Assembly: GCA_021287165.1 (NCBI GenBank)
Contig: JAJTAY010000018.1
Coordinates: forward strand, 20,681 to 84,680
Reading direction: 5' to 3'
DNA length: 64,000 nucleotides
Source: Bacteroidia bacterium
GTDB lineage: Bacteria > Bacteroidota > Bacteroidia > Bacteroidales > F082
Part shown: positions 34,364-43,822 of the stretch, piece by piece
How positions within the stretch are numbered: position 1 is the stretch's first letter
Layout of the letters: each line of letters begins with the position of its first letter
Notes under the pieces: generated by a model
The model's input: only the letters and a program-made list of their open reading frames with translations
What the model was told of the DNA's origin: nothing
Databases searched by the model: none
Program-made: the position numbers and the translations under genes

Positions 34364-37255
34364 CTATACCTCAATGGGCGCCGGGTTCTCGTAGGCTTCC
34401 ATTGGCAGGCATGTACACACTAAGTTGCGGTCGCCATAGGCATCGTCAATGCGGCTGACGGGCACAAAGTACTTATCGACGGTCATGTCGGCCAAAGGAG
34501 CTACCGCCTTTTCGCGGCTATAAGGCAGGTTGTAATTGGCATCCAGGACGACATCAAGTGTATGGGGAGCATTGCTCACCACATTATTGTGTTTTTCGGC
34601 CTTGCCTTCTTCCACTTCGGCAATTTCGGCCCTAATGGCTATCATGGCATCGATGAAGCGGTTCATCTCGCGCAGAGGCTCGCTCTCAGTAGGCTCAACC
34701 ATCAATGTACCATGAACAGGGAATGCCACCGTGGGTGCGTGAAAACCATAGTCCATCAAACGTTTGGCGATATCTACCACCGTGATGTCGGCCGTGCGGC
34801 TAAACTGATTGCAGTCGAGGATCATCTCGTGTGCCACGGTGCCTTTGTTGCCGGTATATAGGATTGGATAATAATACTTCAGGCGTTCTTTCATGTAGTT
34901 GGCGTTCAGGATAGCTATTTTGGTAGCCCAGGTAAGTCCTTCACCACCAAGCATTTTAATATAGCCATAGGAGATGGGCAAGATCAGCGCACTGCCGAAA
35001 GGCGCCGCCGAAACAGCCTTTATTGCCATATCTCCACCGGTTTTTACGATAGGATGTCCCGGCAGGAAAGGCACCAGATGAGCGGCTACGCCAATGGGAC
35101 CAACGCCAGGACCTCCGCCGCCATGAGGGATAGCGAAAGTTTTGTGAAGGTTGAGGTGGCAAACATCGGCACCAATAAAGCCAGGGCTTGTTAGGCCAAC
35201 CTGGGCATTCATATTAGCACCATCCATATAAACCTGACCACCATAACTGTGAACGATATCGATGAGCTCGGTGATGCCTTTTTCAAAAACGCCGTGGGTC
35301 GAGGGATAGGTAACCATCACTGCGGCCAGCTTTTCGGCGTGGAGCTCGGCCTTGGCACGCAAATCGTTCAGATCAACATTGCCCTGATCGTCGCATTTAA
35401 CCACGACCACTTCCATACCAGCCATAACAGCGCTGGCCGGATTGGTGCCATGGGCAGAACTCGGGATGAGGCAGACATTGCGGTGGCCCTCACCACGCGA
35501 CTGATGGTAAGCCCTGATGACCAAAAGACCGGTGTATTCGCCGCTGGCGCCGCTATTAGGCATAAACGACATGGCGCTGAATCCTGTGATCTCACAAAGG
35601 GCCTTGGCAAGTTCATCAATAAGAATAGCATATCCTTCGGCCTGTTGGGCAGGCACAAAGGGGTGAAGCTGAGCAAACTCCGGCCAGGTGAGCGAAAACA
35701 GTTCAGAAGCAGCATTGAGCTTCATGGTGCACGATCCGAGGGGTATCATGGAACGGTTGAGTGCCAGATCGCGATTTTCCAGACGTTTCATATAGCGCAT
35801 CATATCCGTTTCGGAATGATACGAATTGAAGATCGGATGGGTCAGGATATCTGATTGCCGCTCAAATCCTTTCAGCGATGGCCTGCCTTCGGTTTGCGTT
35901 TTTACTGTGGCTGTGATGGCACGTCCAGTTATGCTGCTCAGCACATGAATAATTCTTGTCAGGTCCTCACGGGTCGTTGTTTCATCGAGGCTGATACCGA
36001 AATGCTTTTCGTCGATATAGCGGAAGTTGATGCGTGCACCTTCGGCGGCAACACGAAGCGTTGATGTGCTGAAGCCTTCGGGCATGGCAACCTTCAATGT
36101 ATCGAAATAGTGCGTATTGAGCTGACGATAGCCGGCTTTTCCGATCGATAAAGCCAGTTCGTGGGTCAGTTCGTTGATGCGGCCGGCAATATTGCGCAGT
36201 CCTTCCGGGCCGTGGTAAGCAGCGTAAAATCCTGCCATGGTAGCCAGCAATGCCTGAGCGGTACAAATGTTCGAAGTAGCCCTTTCGCGTTTGATGTGCT
36301 GCTCGCGGGTTTGGAGCGCCATTCGCAGTGCAGGGCGACCTTTGCTATCTTTCGAAACCCCGATTATACGTCCGGGAATATTACGCTTGTATGCTTCTGT
36401 GGTGGCGAAGTAGGCTGCGTGAGGCCCGCCATAACCGAGCGGAATACCAAAGCGCTGGGTTGTACCAACAGCCACATCGGCGCCCCATTCGCCGGGAGGG
36501 GTTATCAGTACCAGGCTAAGCAGATCTGCTGCCACAGCCACCTGAACCCCAGCCTGCTTGAGGCTCTGCACCAAAGCTTTGTTGTCGTGAATCTGCCCAT
36601 ACTGATCTGGATATTGCAGAAGCGCGCCAAACCAGTGTTCGTCGGGTTGTGCATCGGCAAAGCTACCGACAACAACTTCTATTCCAAGCGGCTCAGCACG
36701 CATCATAATAACGTCGAGGGTTTGCGGGAACACGCCGTCCGATACAAAAAAGCGTTTGGCTCCTGCTTTCACCTGCTGCCGCGAACGGGAATTGTAAAAC
36801 ATGATCATGGCTTCGGCAGCTGCAGTGGCTTCGTCAAGCAGCGAGGCATTGGCAATAGGCATGGCCGTGAGGTCGCAAACCATGGTCTGGAAGTTGAGCA
36901 AAGCCTCCAGCCTGCCCTGCGAAATTTCGGCCTGATAGGGCGTGTAGGCCGTGTACCATCCCGGATTTTCGAGCACATTACGCTGAATTACCGATGGCGT
37001 AATGGTATTGTAATATCCCATGCCGATATAGGTCTGGAACAACTTGTTCTTTGAAGCCAGCTCGCGCAGATGCCGGAGGTATTCGTTTTCGCTCATGCCT
37101 AGTGGCAGGTTGAGCGGTGAGCTAAGTCGTATATTGTCGGGTAGAATCTCATAAAGGAAATGATCCATACTGTTCATTCCAAGTGAGGAAAGCATCATGT
37201 CCACTTCCTTGCTGTCGGGACCAATGTGTCGTCTAAGAAATTCATTTTGAGCCAT
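34364..37255 (-). CDS. gcvP: Glycine dehydrogenase (decarboxylating), P-protein, fused form
   Basis: 963 residues from the ATG at 37255; a TTG at 37264 adds three residues and is less likely. This is the single-chain P-protein of the glycine cleavage system, which decarboxylates glycine with PLP and passes aminomethyl to the lipoyl H-protein. The first half is the inactive P1-like part, the second carries the PLP Lys in NLHKTFAIPHGGGGPG; HGTNPASA lies just before. Length is normal. H, T and L protein genes are not in the window. The gene stands alone between a terminator and a -7 element at 37314-37321. Confidence 0.96.
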   Translation of the reverse strand: MAQNEFLRRHIGPDSKEVDMMLSSLGMNSMDHFLYEILPDNIRLSSPLNLPLGMSENEYLRHLRELASKNKLFQTYIGMGYYNTITPSVIQRNVLENPGWYTAYTPYQAEISQGRLEALLNFQTMVCDLTAMPIANASLLDEATAAAEAMIMFYNSRSRQQVKAGAKRFFVSDGVFPQTLDVIMMRAEPLGIEVVVGSFADAQPDEHWFGALLQYPDQYGQIHDNKALVQSLKQAGVQVAVAADLLSLVLITPPGEWGADVAVGTTQRFGIPLGYGGPHAAYFATTEAYKRNIPGRIIGVSKDSKGRPALRMALQTREQHIKRERATSNICTAQALLATMAGFYAAYHGPEGLRNIAGRINELTHELALSIGKAGYRQLNTHYFDTLKVAMPEGFSTSTLRVAAEGARINFRYIDEKHFGISLDETTTREDLTRIIHVLSSITGRAITATVKTQTEGRPSLKGFERQSDILTHPIFNSYHSETDMMRYMKRLENRDLALNRSMIPLGSCTMKLNAASELFSLTWPEFAQLHPFVPAQQAEGYAILIDELAKALCEITGFSAMSFMPNSGASGEYTGLLVIRAYHQSRGEGHRNVCLIPSSAHGTNPASAVMAGMEVVVVKCDDQGNVDLNDLRAKAELHAEKLAAVMVTYPSTHGVFEKGITELIDIVHSYGGQVYMDGANMNAQVGLTSPGFIGADVCHLNLHKTFAIPHGGGGPGVGPIGVAAHLVPFLPGHPIVKTGGDMAIKAVSAAPFGSALILPISYGYIKMLGGEGLTWATKIAILNANYMKERLKYYYPILYTGNKGTVAHEMILDCNQFSRTADITVVDIAKRLMDYGFHAPTVAFPVHGTLMVEPTESEPLREMNRFIDAMIAIRAEIAEVEEGKAEKHNNVVSNAPHTLDVVLDANYNLPYSREKAVAPLADMTVDKYFVPVSRIDDAYGDRNLVCTCLPMEAYENPAPIEV

Positions 37256-37313
37256 ATAGGGCAAGCTTTACGGTGTTATAATGTTTGTTTGGAACCTGTT
37301 CGTAAAAACACGT

Positions 37314-37321
37314 CAAAGGTA
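37314..37321 (-). promoter_or_regulatory. TAnnTTTG -7 element for gcvP
   Basis: TACCTTTG on the minus strand, 58 nt before the ATG at 37255. The rest of the gap 37256-37512 holds no ORF. Confidence 0.5.
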
Positions 37322-37512
37322 GGAAATGTTCTGCCATACTGTTTAAAAACCACCCTTTAACTGTTAATATTTTCACAAAAAGAAGCCTTTAACGAGTCAA
37401 TTGCGCAAAAACGTTCCTGGTGAAACCATTATCGTAAGCAGAAATATGAATCAATGATTCAGCAAAATCCAGATCGCACGCAATACTGAAGGCTGTTAAG
37501 CCCTGCCGGTAA

Positions 37513-37543
37513 TAAAAAAACCGTCCGCTTTTGGGCAGACGGT
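37513..37543 (-). terminator. Rho-independent terminator of the hox operon
   Basis: 9-bp stem with one G-T pair on the minus strand (37520-37528 with 37535-37543), then a 7-T run (37514-37520 as A on the plus strand). Confidence 0.85.
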
Positions 37544-37579
37544 CACTTAATCTGGTTGGGCCTTTAAGGCAAATGATGG

Positions 37580-38557
37580 TTAATCGAAGTTCTTCTTCAT
37601 GTATTGAAGTCGTTCAAAGCCGGCTGAATTTTCCTGATGACGGCTTACCATACCACGGAAATCGTTCACCGATTTATGGCCGTTTTTCTTCATCCAGTCC
37701 ATCACACCTTGTTTAATATCAGCAAGATATGGAATTCCGTTCTGGTAAAGCGTGGTACAAAGCTGCGTAACCGTAGCCCCAGCCAGAAGCTGTTTTACAA
37801 CGCCAATCGAATAGTGAATTCCCGTTGAAGCAGCAAGATCGGCGGGGAACTGCCTTGACCGAAGCAAAGCAATCCAACGCATCGAGAGCGATTTTTCGTC
37901 CGGACTGGAAAACACATTATCCGTCACCACCTTAGCGGTCGAAATGTCCACATCGGGATTGTAAAAGCGGTTGAACAGCACCAGCCCGTCGGCACCGGCC
38001 TCCTGAAGACGCCATGCCATCGACATCATATTGGTGAAAAACGGGCCAATCTTGACAGATACCGGTATGCTGACCTGTTTTTTAACCTCACTCACAATAG
38101 CAAGATACTCATCTTCAATAGCTTCGCTGCTAAGATGCCTGTCGTTAGGAAAAAGTGCGATGTTGAGCTCCAGGGCATGCGCTCCAGCGGCTTCAATTTT
38201 CGAGGCAAAATGCACCCACTCGCTGTGGCTAATGCAATTCACGCTGGCAATGATGGGAATGTCAGTTTCCTTTCGGGCATCGCCAATGAGCCTGAGATAA
38301 TCATCAAGGACCGGCCCTTTCGAGATGTTGGTGATAAACTCCTCCGCTTCGGGAAACCAGAAATAGAAATCCTGTTTGCGGGTTTTTTCCGCAACGCGGG
38401 CAATAATCTGCTCTTCGAAAATCGACTTAAGCACCACTGCACCGGCCCCCGCTTTGTGACATTCCTTCACATTGCGCAGGTTGCCTGTAAGTTTGCTGCT
38501 GCTTACCACAAGGGGATTTTTCAGCGGCAGACCCAGATAAGTTGTTGAAAGATCCAT
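37580..38557 (-). CDS. Dihydroorotate-dehydrogenase-like flavoprotein, last gene of the hox operon
   Basis: 325 residues from the ATG at 38557. A TIM-barrel FMN enzyme of the DHOD family: GLPLKNPLVVSSSKLTGN at the start, VSVKIGPF, and GADGLVLFNRF near the middle. The catalytic segment usually read as NLSCPN is ELNIALFPN, without Cys, so pyrimidine synthesis is unlikely. The start overlaps the end of the protease gene, and a terminator follows, so it belongs to the hydrogenase transcript. Proteins of this group sit beside various redox genes; a flavin oxidoreductase using the same NAD or ferredoxin pool is a guess. Confidence 0.8.
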   Translation of the reverse strand: MDLSTTYLGLPLKNPLVVSSSKLTGNLRNVKECHKAGAGAVVLKSIFEEQIIARVAEKTRKQDFYFWFPEAEEFITNISKGPVLDDYLRLIGDARKETDIPIIASVNCISHSEWVHFASKIEAAGAHALELNIALFPNDRHLSSEAIEDEYLAIVSEVKKQVSIPVSVKIGPFFTNMMSMAWRLQEAGADGLVLFNRFYNPDVDISTAKVVTDNVFSSPDEKSLSMRWIALLRSRQFPADLAASTGIHYSIGVVKQLLAGATVTQLCTTLYQNGIPYLADIKQGVMDWMKKNGHKSVNDFRGMVSRHQENSAGFERLQYMKKNFD

Positions 38558-38577
38558 ATTCTCCTGTTGTTTAATTC

Positions 38578-39054
38578 TCAAATGACTGCTTTTTCGCGGC
38601 TTGCAGCGATCAGAAATTCTTTAAGATGCTCCAGCGCAAGCGCGAGATTATTTTGTGCCTCCGCTGAGAGGCGTTCTTCGAAATCCCAGGTATAACCCCT
38701 GATTTGCAATAACCAGGTTTTTGGGCAGCTCCCCTGGATTTTTCTGCATAAATCGAGCACAAATGCCGGCGAAACGGCGTGCATCGTAAATTCAACCCTG
38801 GCATCCGAAGGATTGACAGGTGTCATACGAAATGCGGGGATAGTTTCGTCGGTGCTTGCGTCAACAAAAATCACAAGGTCACGGTCGGCAATGGCTGCAG
38901 CATCTTCAATATTGAGCTGATAATTGCAATCGGTGTCAACTTCAATTTCGGGATGCATCAACAGCCAATTTTCCAGCTGCTGAACAAGAGCGGCGCCAAG
39001 GCCGTCGTCCTGTCTGCCGGGATTTCCGTAGCCGTAAACCAGGATTTTAGCCAT
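38578..39054 (-). CDS. Hydrogenase maturation endopeptidase (HycI/HoxW family)
   Basis: 158 residues: GYGNPGRQDDGLG at the start is the family's hallmark, with the conserved metal-binding Asp, followed by VIFVDAST and HAVSP. The enzyme removes the C-terminal tail of the large subunit after Ni insertion. The large subunit gene lies 6 nt upstream and keeps an uncleaved tail after DPCLSCATH, so the pair fits. hyp genes for Fe-cofactor assembly are not in the window and must lie elsewhere. Confidence 0.88.
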   Translation of the reverse strand: MAKILVYGYGNPGRQDDGLGAALVQQLENWLLMHPEIEVDTDCNYQLNIEDAAAIADRDLVIFVDASTDETIPAFRMTPVNPSDARVEFTMHAVSPAFVLDLCRKIQGSCPKTWLLQIRGYTWDFEERLSAEAQNNLALALEHLKEFLIAASREKAVI

Positions 39055-39060
39055 GCAGCC

Positions 39061-40515
39061 TTAGTGCTTCAATTTGCGGTCAATGACTTCGTTACGCTCG
39101 TTGACAAGGGTAATCTCGAGCGGCATTTTTCCCAAGGCATGAGTTGCGCAGCTGAGGCAAGGGTCGTAGGCCCTGATGGCAACCTCCACGGCATTCATCA
39201 TGCCCTCGGTGATCACCTCCTTACCGGTCATGATCTTGTTGGCCACCTGATTCACCGAACGGTTCATGGGCTCGTTGTTGTTGGTGGTCGAAACAATGAG
39301 GTTGGCCATTACGATCTGATCGTCCTCATTGATGCGGTAATGATGGAAGAGCGTGCCGCGGGGCGCTTCCACAAGACCTACGCCCTCGGCCTGTTTGGTA
39401 CCTTTGGTAACAAGGTTGTCGCCCATGATATCGGGATCGTTCAGCAGATCACGGATTACCTCTGCTGCGTGCAGGGTTTCGATAAGCCTTGCATAGTGCA
39501 TGTGCAGGCAGTAATTGTTTGGTTTTCCTCCGGTTAGCGCCTTATACTGCTCAAACTCTGCCTGAGCCAGCGGCGAAGGGATGAAGTCGCAAGTATTGAG
39601 TCGGGCCAGCGGTCCTACCCTGTACCAACCTTTTTCTTTGCCAAGGTGCTTCAGGTATGGGAACTTCATATAGCTCCAGTGACGCACTTCTTCTTCGATG
39701 TAGTTGGTATATTCCTGATAATCTATGTCGTTTAATATTCTCTTACCTTCGGCATCCACTGCACGCAAACGACCGTGATACAGGTCGAGGGCGCCGTCGT
39801 CGCGTACAAGGCTAAGGTGGTTGCTTGGGAAGTGGGCAAAGCCATCGATGAAATCTTTGTTGGCGTGATAGTAACTTTTGAAGAAGTCGAGGGCTTCCTG
39901 TGCCCATGCCACCATTTTGTCGGCATTGAGCGGGTCGGCGCCTTTGAGGAATTCGTCCACCTCGGCCTGGCTCAGGCTCTTGTTTATACCGCCGGGGATG
40001 GCGCCTGTGCCGTGAATTTTTTTACCGGCCGTGGCACGGATAATTTCCTGCCCGAATTTGCGCATCATCACACCCTGCACTGCAAGCGAAGGGTTGGTGA
40101 GGGCGATGCCGATGATGTTGCGGATTGCCGGATCGCCGTCGATGCCAAAAAGGAAGTCAGGCGCACTCAAATGGAAAAAGTGCAGGGCATGCGACTGGAA
40201 AAACTGGCCGTAGTGCATCAGTCGGCGCATCTTTTCGCCTGTGGGTGTGAGGCCTTTTCCTGTACCGGCACCTACGATAACGTCGAGTGCTTTGGCGGCC
40301 GCCAAATGGTGACTCACAGGGCAGATGCCGCAAAGGCGCTGCACCAATACGGGAGCTTCCCAATAGGGCCTTCCCTGCACAAAGCGCTCAAAGCCACGAA
40401 ACTCCACAATGTGCAGGCGGCTTTGTGTGACGTTGAGCTTATCGTCCATCAGGATGGTAACCTTGCCGTGACCTTCCACGCGGGTTACCGGTTCTATGGT
40501 GATTTTCTTGGACAT
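39061..40515 (-). CDS. hoxH: [NiFe] hydrogenase large subunit, group 3d
   Basis: 484 residues. The Ni-binding Cys pairs are in RLCGICPVSHH (L1) and DPCLSCATHALG (L2). After the His of L2 a tail of about 24 residues remains, removed by the protease encoded next. With HoxF, HoxU and HoxY beside it this is the catalytic subunit of an NAD(P)-linked bidirectional hydrogenase, which makes or uses H2 at the expense of NAD(P)H. Cytoplasmic. The order hoxF-U-Y-H with small gaps fits one operon. Confidence 0.96.
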   Translation of the reverse strand: MSKKITIEPVTRVEGHGKVTILMDDKLNVTQSRLHIVEFRGFERFVQGRPYWEAPVLVQRLCGICPVSHHLAAAKALDVIVGAGTGKGLTPTGEKMRRLMHYGQFFQSHALHFFHLSAPDFLFGIDGDPAIRNIIGIALTNPSLAVQGVMMRKFGQEIIRATAGKKIHGTGAIPGGINKSLSQAEVDEFLKGADPLNADKMVAWAQEALDFFKSYYHANKDFIDGFAHFPSNHLSLVRDDGALDLYHGRLRAVDAEGKRILNDIDYQEYTNYIEEEVRHWSYMKFPYLKHLGKEKGWYRVGPLARLNTCDFIPSPLAQAEFEQYKALTGGKPNNYCLHMHYARLIETLHAAEVIRDLLNDPDIMGDNLVTKGTKQAEGVGLVEAPRGTLFHHYRINEDDQIVMANLIVSTTNNNEPMNRSVNQVANKIMTGKEVITEGMMNAVEVAIRAYDPCLSCATHALGKMPLEITLVNERNEVIDRKLKH

Positions 40516-40533
40516 ACGTATCAGAATGTTTTA

Positions 40534-41082
40534 TTAGTCAAACTTTACAACTTCATAGGGCAGCTTGAGCGGGTTGCCGGTAATCAAAGCAACCAGCGCC
40601 TCCCAGATAAGATCGGCGCGGGGCGGACAACCGGGCAGGAAATAATCGATCTTCACGATTTCGTGGCAGGGATAAACCCTGTCGAGCAGCATGGGCAACT
40701 CGTCGTCGTTCGGCAAAATTCTTTCCTTGTTCAGCTGCACGGTAGGTCCATTAACATAGGCCTCCTCAATGCATTCTTCCACCGGTATGCCATTGCGCAT
40801 GGCGGGCAGCCCGCCCATGATTGCGCATTCGCCCAACGAAATGAGGATCTTGCAGTTTTTGCGAAACGAACGCAGCACTTCCACATTTTCGCTGTTGCAG
40901 CATCCGCCTTCGATAATGCCGATATCAACAGGTTTCGTAAAGGTCTTGATGTCGTCGACAGGCGATTTGTTGAACTCCACCAGTTCGATGAGCTGCAGAA
41001 TGCGTTCGTCAATGTCGAGAATCGACATATGACATCCGAAACATCCTGCCAGTGAAGTAGTTGCTATTACAGGTTTACTCAT
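40534..41082 (-). CDS. hoxY: [NiFe] hydrogenase small subunit, HoxY
   Basis: 182 residues, short like other HoxY. Cys ligands for one proximal [4Fe-4S] cluster: LAGCFGCHMS near the N-terminus, the Cys of SLGECAIMGG, and PGCPPRAD near 158; a Cys in EGGCCNSE lies between. No twin-arginine signal, as expected for a cytoplasmic enzyme. 18 nt from hoxH and 24 nt from hoxU. Confidence 0.95.
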   Translation of the reverse strand: MSKPVIATTSLAGCFGCHMSILDIDERILQLIELVEFNKSPVDDIKTFTKPVDIGIIEGGCCNSENVEVLRSFRKNCKILISLGECAIMGGLPAMRNGIPVEECIEEAYVNGPTVQLNKERILPNDDELPMLLDRVYPCHEIVKIDYFLPGCPPRADLIWEALVALITGNPLKLPYEVVKFD

Positions 41083-41106
41083 TTTCAGTTCCTCCTGTTG
41101 GTTTGG

Positions 41107-41802
41107 TTAAACGGCAACATCGCTGCCAATGGGTTTGTTGTCGAATTTGCGCTTGCCAATGGGCTGTGCAAAGCCTTTTTCCTTGACCAGAATGGATCCC
41201 ACCGGACAGGCTGCCATGGCGGCCTCGGCCAGTTCGGGAGTCATCTGCTTTCCTAACTCTTCGTCGAGCACCACTTCGAGGTGATTACCCCGGTTGCGGA
41301 AAGCAAACAGCGGTCGGCCCTGATCGTCGCGCACTGCCTTGATGCAGCGCTTGCACATGATGCAGCGGTTCTGGTCTTTGATGAGATAGGGCGACGAAGC
41401 GTCGACGCCTTTTTGCGGGAAATCGTAGGGAAAACGCGGCACCATCATCTGATAGTAATAGCCGAGGGCCTGCAGCTCGCAATTGCCGCTTTTTTCGCAT
41501 GCCGGGCAAAAGTGATTGCCGCTCACAAAAAGCAATTCTACTATGCTCTTTCTCAGCTCGTTGATTGTCTCAGAATTGCTTTCTATTTCCATGCCCTGGG
41601 TAACAGGGGTGGTGCACGAGGTCATCATCCTGCCATTGATGCGCACGGTGCAGATGCGGCAGGCGCCTTTGGGCTTCACGCCTGGCATATTACAAAGGGT
41701 GGGAATGTAAATACCGTTTTGCCTGGCCGCTTCAACAATGTAGGTTCCGCTTTCGGCCATGCATTCCGTCCCGTCGATCCTGAATTTGATAAGTTCGCTC
41801 AT
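41107..41802 (-). CDS. hoxU: Hydrogenase diaphorase Fe-S subunit
   Basis: 231 residues similar to the N-terminus of NuoG. A plant-type [2Fe-2S] domain (Cys at LCNMP, GACRIC and TSC), a HxxxCxxC-type [4Fe-4S] site (HFCPACEKSGNC) and a 4Fe-4S motif (CIMCKRCIKAV) with a final CPVGSI. It relays electrons between HoxF and HoxY. The gap to hoxF is 11 nt. Confidence 0.94.
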   Translation of the reverse strand: MSELIKFRIDGTECMAESGTYIVEAARQNGIYIPTLCNMPGVKPKGACRICTVRINGRMMTSCTTPVTQGMEIESNSETINELRKSIVELLFVSGNHFCPACEKSGNCELQALGYYYQMMVPRFPYDFPQKGVDASSPYLIKDQNRCIMCKRCIKAVRDDQGRPLFAFRNRGNHLEVVLDEELGKQMTPELAEAAMAACPVGSILVKEKGFAQPIGKRKFDNKPIGSDVAV

Positions 41803-41813
41803 GGGTCTTGTCG

Positions 41814-43628
41814 TTAATGTTCGTGATGGTGAAATACAGCCTTGCGGCCCACATACGCATTGGCAGCCTTGACCGATGCTTCGAGGTCGAAGCCTTCGTC
41901 GAAGGTCTTATCGCGCTGCAGAAGTCTTTCGTAAAGGTGAGGGAAGTTCTTGAGGCTCGAAATGATAGGGTTTCCAGCCGTTTGACCAAGGCCGCAGCGG
42001 CTGGCCAAAAGCAACTTACCCCATTCGCGCAAATCGTCGAGATCTTTTTTCACGCCTTTGCCGTCCAGGATCTTATGCAATTTGTTGCGCATCACCTGAG
42101 GCATATTGCGGCAGGTGGAACATGAGCCACACGACTCATCGATGAAGAATTCCATGAAATTGAGCACTACCTCGCGCAACAGATCGCGCTGCTTGCCAAA
42201 GATAATCATCGAGCCGCCGGTGGAAAGGTCGCTGTATCCCAATGTTCGATAAAACTCGTCTGGTCCGATCAGGGTGCCCGAAGGACCGCCCACCTGCACC
42301 GCCTGCACATCGTAAGCACCAACCATGTCGAGCATATCGTTCACATTGAAGCCCCAGTTTACTTCATATACACCGGGGAACATGCAATCGCCCGAAATGC
42401 TGAGGATTTTTGTACCTGTGGAATCTTCTGTACCAAACTGAGTGAACCATTCACCTCCGTTTTCAATGATGCGAACAACAGTGGCGAAAGTTTCCACGTT
42501 ATTAATAATTGTAGGCAATTCGAGATATCCTTTCTCAACAGGGAAAGGCGGCTTATCGCGTGGCTCGCCGCGTTTGCCCTCGAGCGATTCGAGCAGGGCC
42601 GATTCTTCGCCGCACACATAAGCACCTGCGCCATACTGTATCCGGATGTCGAAATCGAAGCCTTCGATGCCGCAAATATTACGTCCCAGCAAACCTTCGT
42701 TGCGCATATTCTGCAGCACGCCCTCGAGATAGTCTTTCATATATCGGTACTCGTAGCGGAGGTAAAGAATGCCCTGATCCGATCCAATGGCGTAGCCTGC
42801 CACTACCATGCCCTCAAAAACAAGTTCGGGCTTTTCGGTGAGGATCACTCTGTCTTTAAAGGTGCCCGGTTCGCCCTCGTCGGCATTGCACACCACAAAA
42901 TGCTTTGGTCCTTTGGCACGGCGGCAAAACTCCCATTTAAAACCTGTGGGGAAACCTGCGCCTCCTCTGCCCCGCAGATGACTGTGCTTTACCTCGGCAA
43001 TTACCGCTTCAGGCGACATGGTTGGCAGTTTTTCACGCAACACCTTGCCGTAGTGATAGTTGTCCGAGAGCACCATTCCCTTGCGGCGAATGTTGCTCGA
43101 CACCATGGCACGCAAACGCGGGTCCTGGTTTTTACCATCGCCAAAGCCTTCGTGCACCAGCTCGTTGAGCGAACGTCCTTCGCGGATGTAGCGGATGATC
43201 TCCTTGGCCCTGAAAGGTGTAAGCCTTGTGAAGACCTTGTTATTGATAATGGCAGCCGGTTCCTGGTCGCTCATACCAATACAGGCCGTATCAAAAAGGC
43301 CAATCAGACCATCAGGAGTGACTTCGCCGAAGCTGATCCCTGCGGCTTTTTCAAATGTTTCGCGTATTGCTTTACGACCAAACATTTCAGCCACCACACT
43401 GTTGTTCAGGTAGATGGAATACCTGCCTCGTGGCTTCATGCTCAGGAAATGATAAAAACTGATGGTCTGCTCGATATCAGCCTGCGATGTGCCCAGCAGC
43501 CCGGCCAGTTCGCGTGCGTTGGCCTTGCTGATGTAACCCTCCGTTTCCTGAATCTCGATCAGCATGTCCATCAGGCGCGTGCGGTCGTTACCGAACTTCC
43601 ACGCAATGAGTTTCGCGATGTTTTCCAT
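41814..43628 (-). CDS. hoxF: Hydrogenase diaphorase flavoprotein, NuoE-NuoF fusion
   Basis: 604 residues. The N-terminal 150 residues form a NuoE-like thioredoxin domain, the rest NuoF: the GRGGAGFPTGFKW nucleotide/FMN motif near 220, and the [4Fe-4S] ligands ESCGSCSTC plus a later Cys in SRCGLGQT. It binds NAD(P)H and FMN. In the NuoE part only one of the four usual [2Fe-2S] Cys is present (Cys116; the fourth is Ser120, and the first two are replaced), so the N-terminal cluster is likely absent. The operon promoter lies upstream. Confidence 0.93.
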   Translation of the reverse strand: MENIAKLIAWKFGNDRTRLMDMLIEIQETEGYISKANARELAGLLGTSQADIEQTISFYHFLSMKPRGRYSIYLNNSVVAEMFGRKAIRETFEKAAGISFGEVTPDGLIGLFDTACIGMSDQEPAAIINNKVFTRLTPFRAKEIIRYIREGRSLNELVHEGFGDGKNQDPRLRAMVSSNIRRKGMVLSDNYHYGKVLREKLPTMSPEAVIAEVKHSHLRGRGGAGFPTGFKWEFCRRAKGPKHFVVCNADEGEPGTFKDRVILTEKPELVFEGMVVAGYAIGSDQGILYLRYEYRYMKDYLEGVLQNMRNEGLLGRNICGIEGFDFDIRIQYGAGAYVCGEESALLESLEGKRGEPRDKPPFPVEKGYLELPTIINNVETFATVVRIIENGGEWFTQFGTEDSTGTKILSISGDCMFPGVYEVNWGFNVNDMLDMVGAYDVQAVQVGGPSGTLIGPDEFYRTLGYSDLSTGGSMIIFGKQRDLLREVVLNFMEFFIDESCGSCSTCRNMPQVMRNKLHKILDGKGVKKDLDDLREWGKLLLASRCGLGQTAGNPIISSLKNFPHLYERLLQRDKTFDEGFDLEASVKAANAYVGRKAVFHHHEH

Positions 43629-43691
43629 GCAGTGAGTAGTGTTTGCTGGTTAAAATGAACTACTTAGCGTTTGTTGTTAATCGATTCACAA

Positions 43692-43725
43692 CAAAAGTAC
43701 AAGCAAAACAGAACCATGCAACAAA
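43692..43725 (-). promoter_or_regulatory. Promoter of the hox operon
   Basis: On the minus strand TTTG (43725-43722), a 22-nt spacer, TACTTTTG (43699-43692), giving a leader of about 60 nt before the hoxF ATG. It drives hoxF-U-Y-H, the protease and the DHOD-like gene, about 5 kb. Confidence 0.6.
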
Positions 43726-43822
43726 GGGAAAGAATTTAGAATGGGTTTAAATTAGGGAGAGGCACTGTCAGCAGGGTTCTGTCCATGTGTTAAAAAAGTG
43801 TATTTTATTCGCTTATAGCGTT

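Noticed and set aside
36161..37054. 297-residue plus-strand frame
   Set aside because: Opposite gcvP and without any domain signature; a shadow frame.
39775..41055. 426-residue plus-strand frame
   Set aside because: Opposite hoxH and hoxY, both with clear cluster motifs; a shadow frame.
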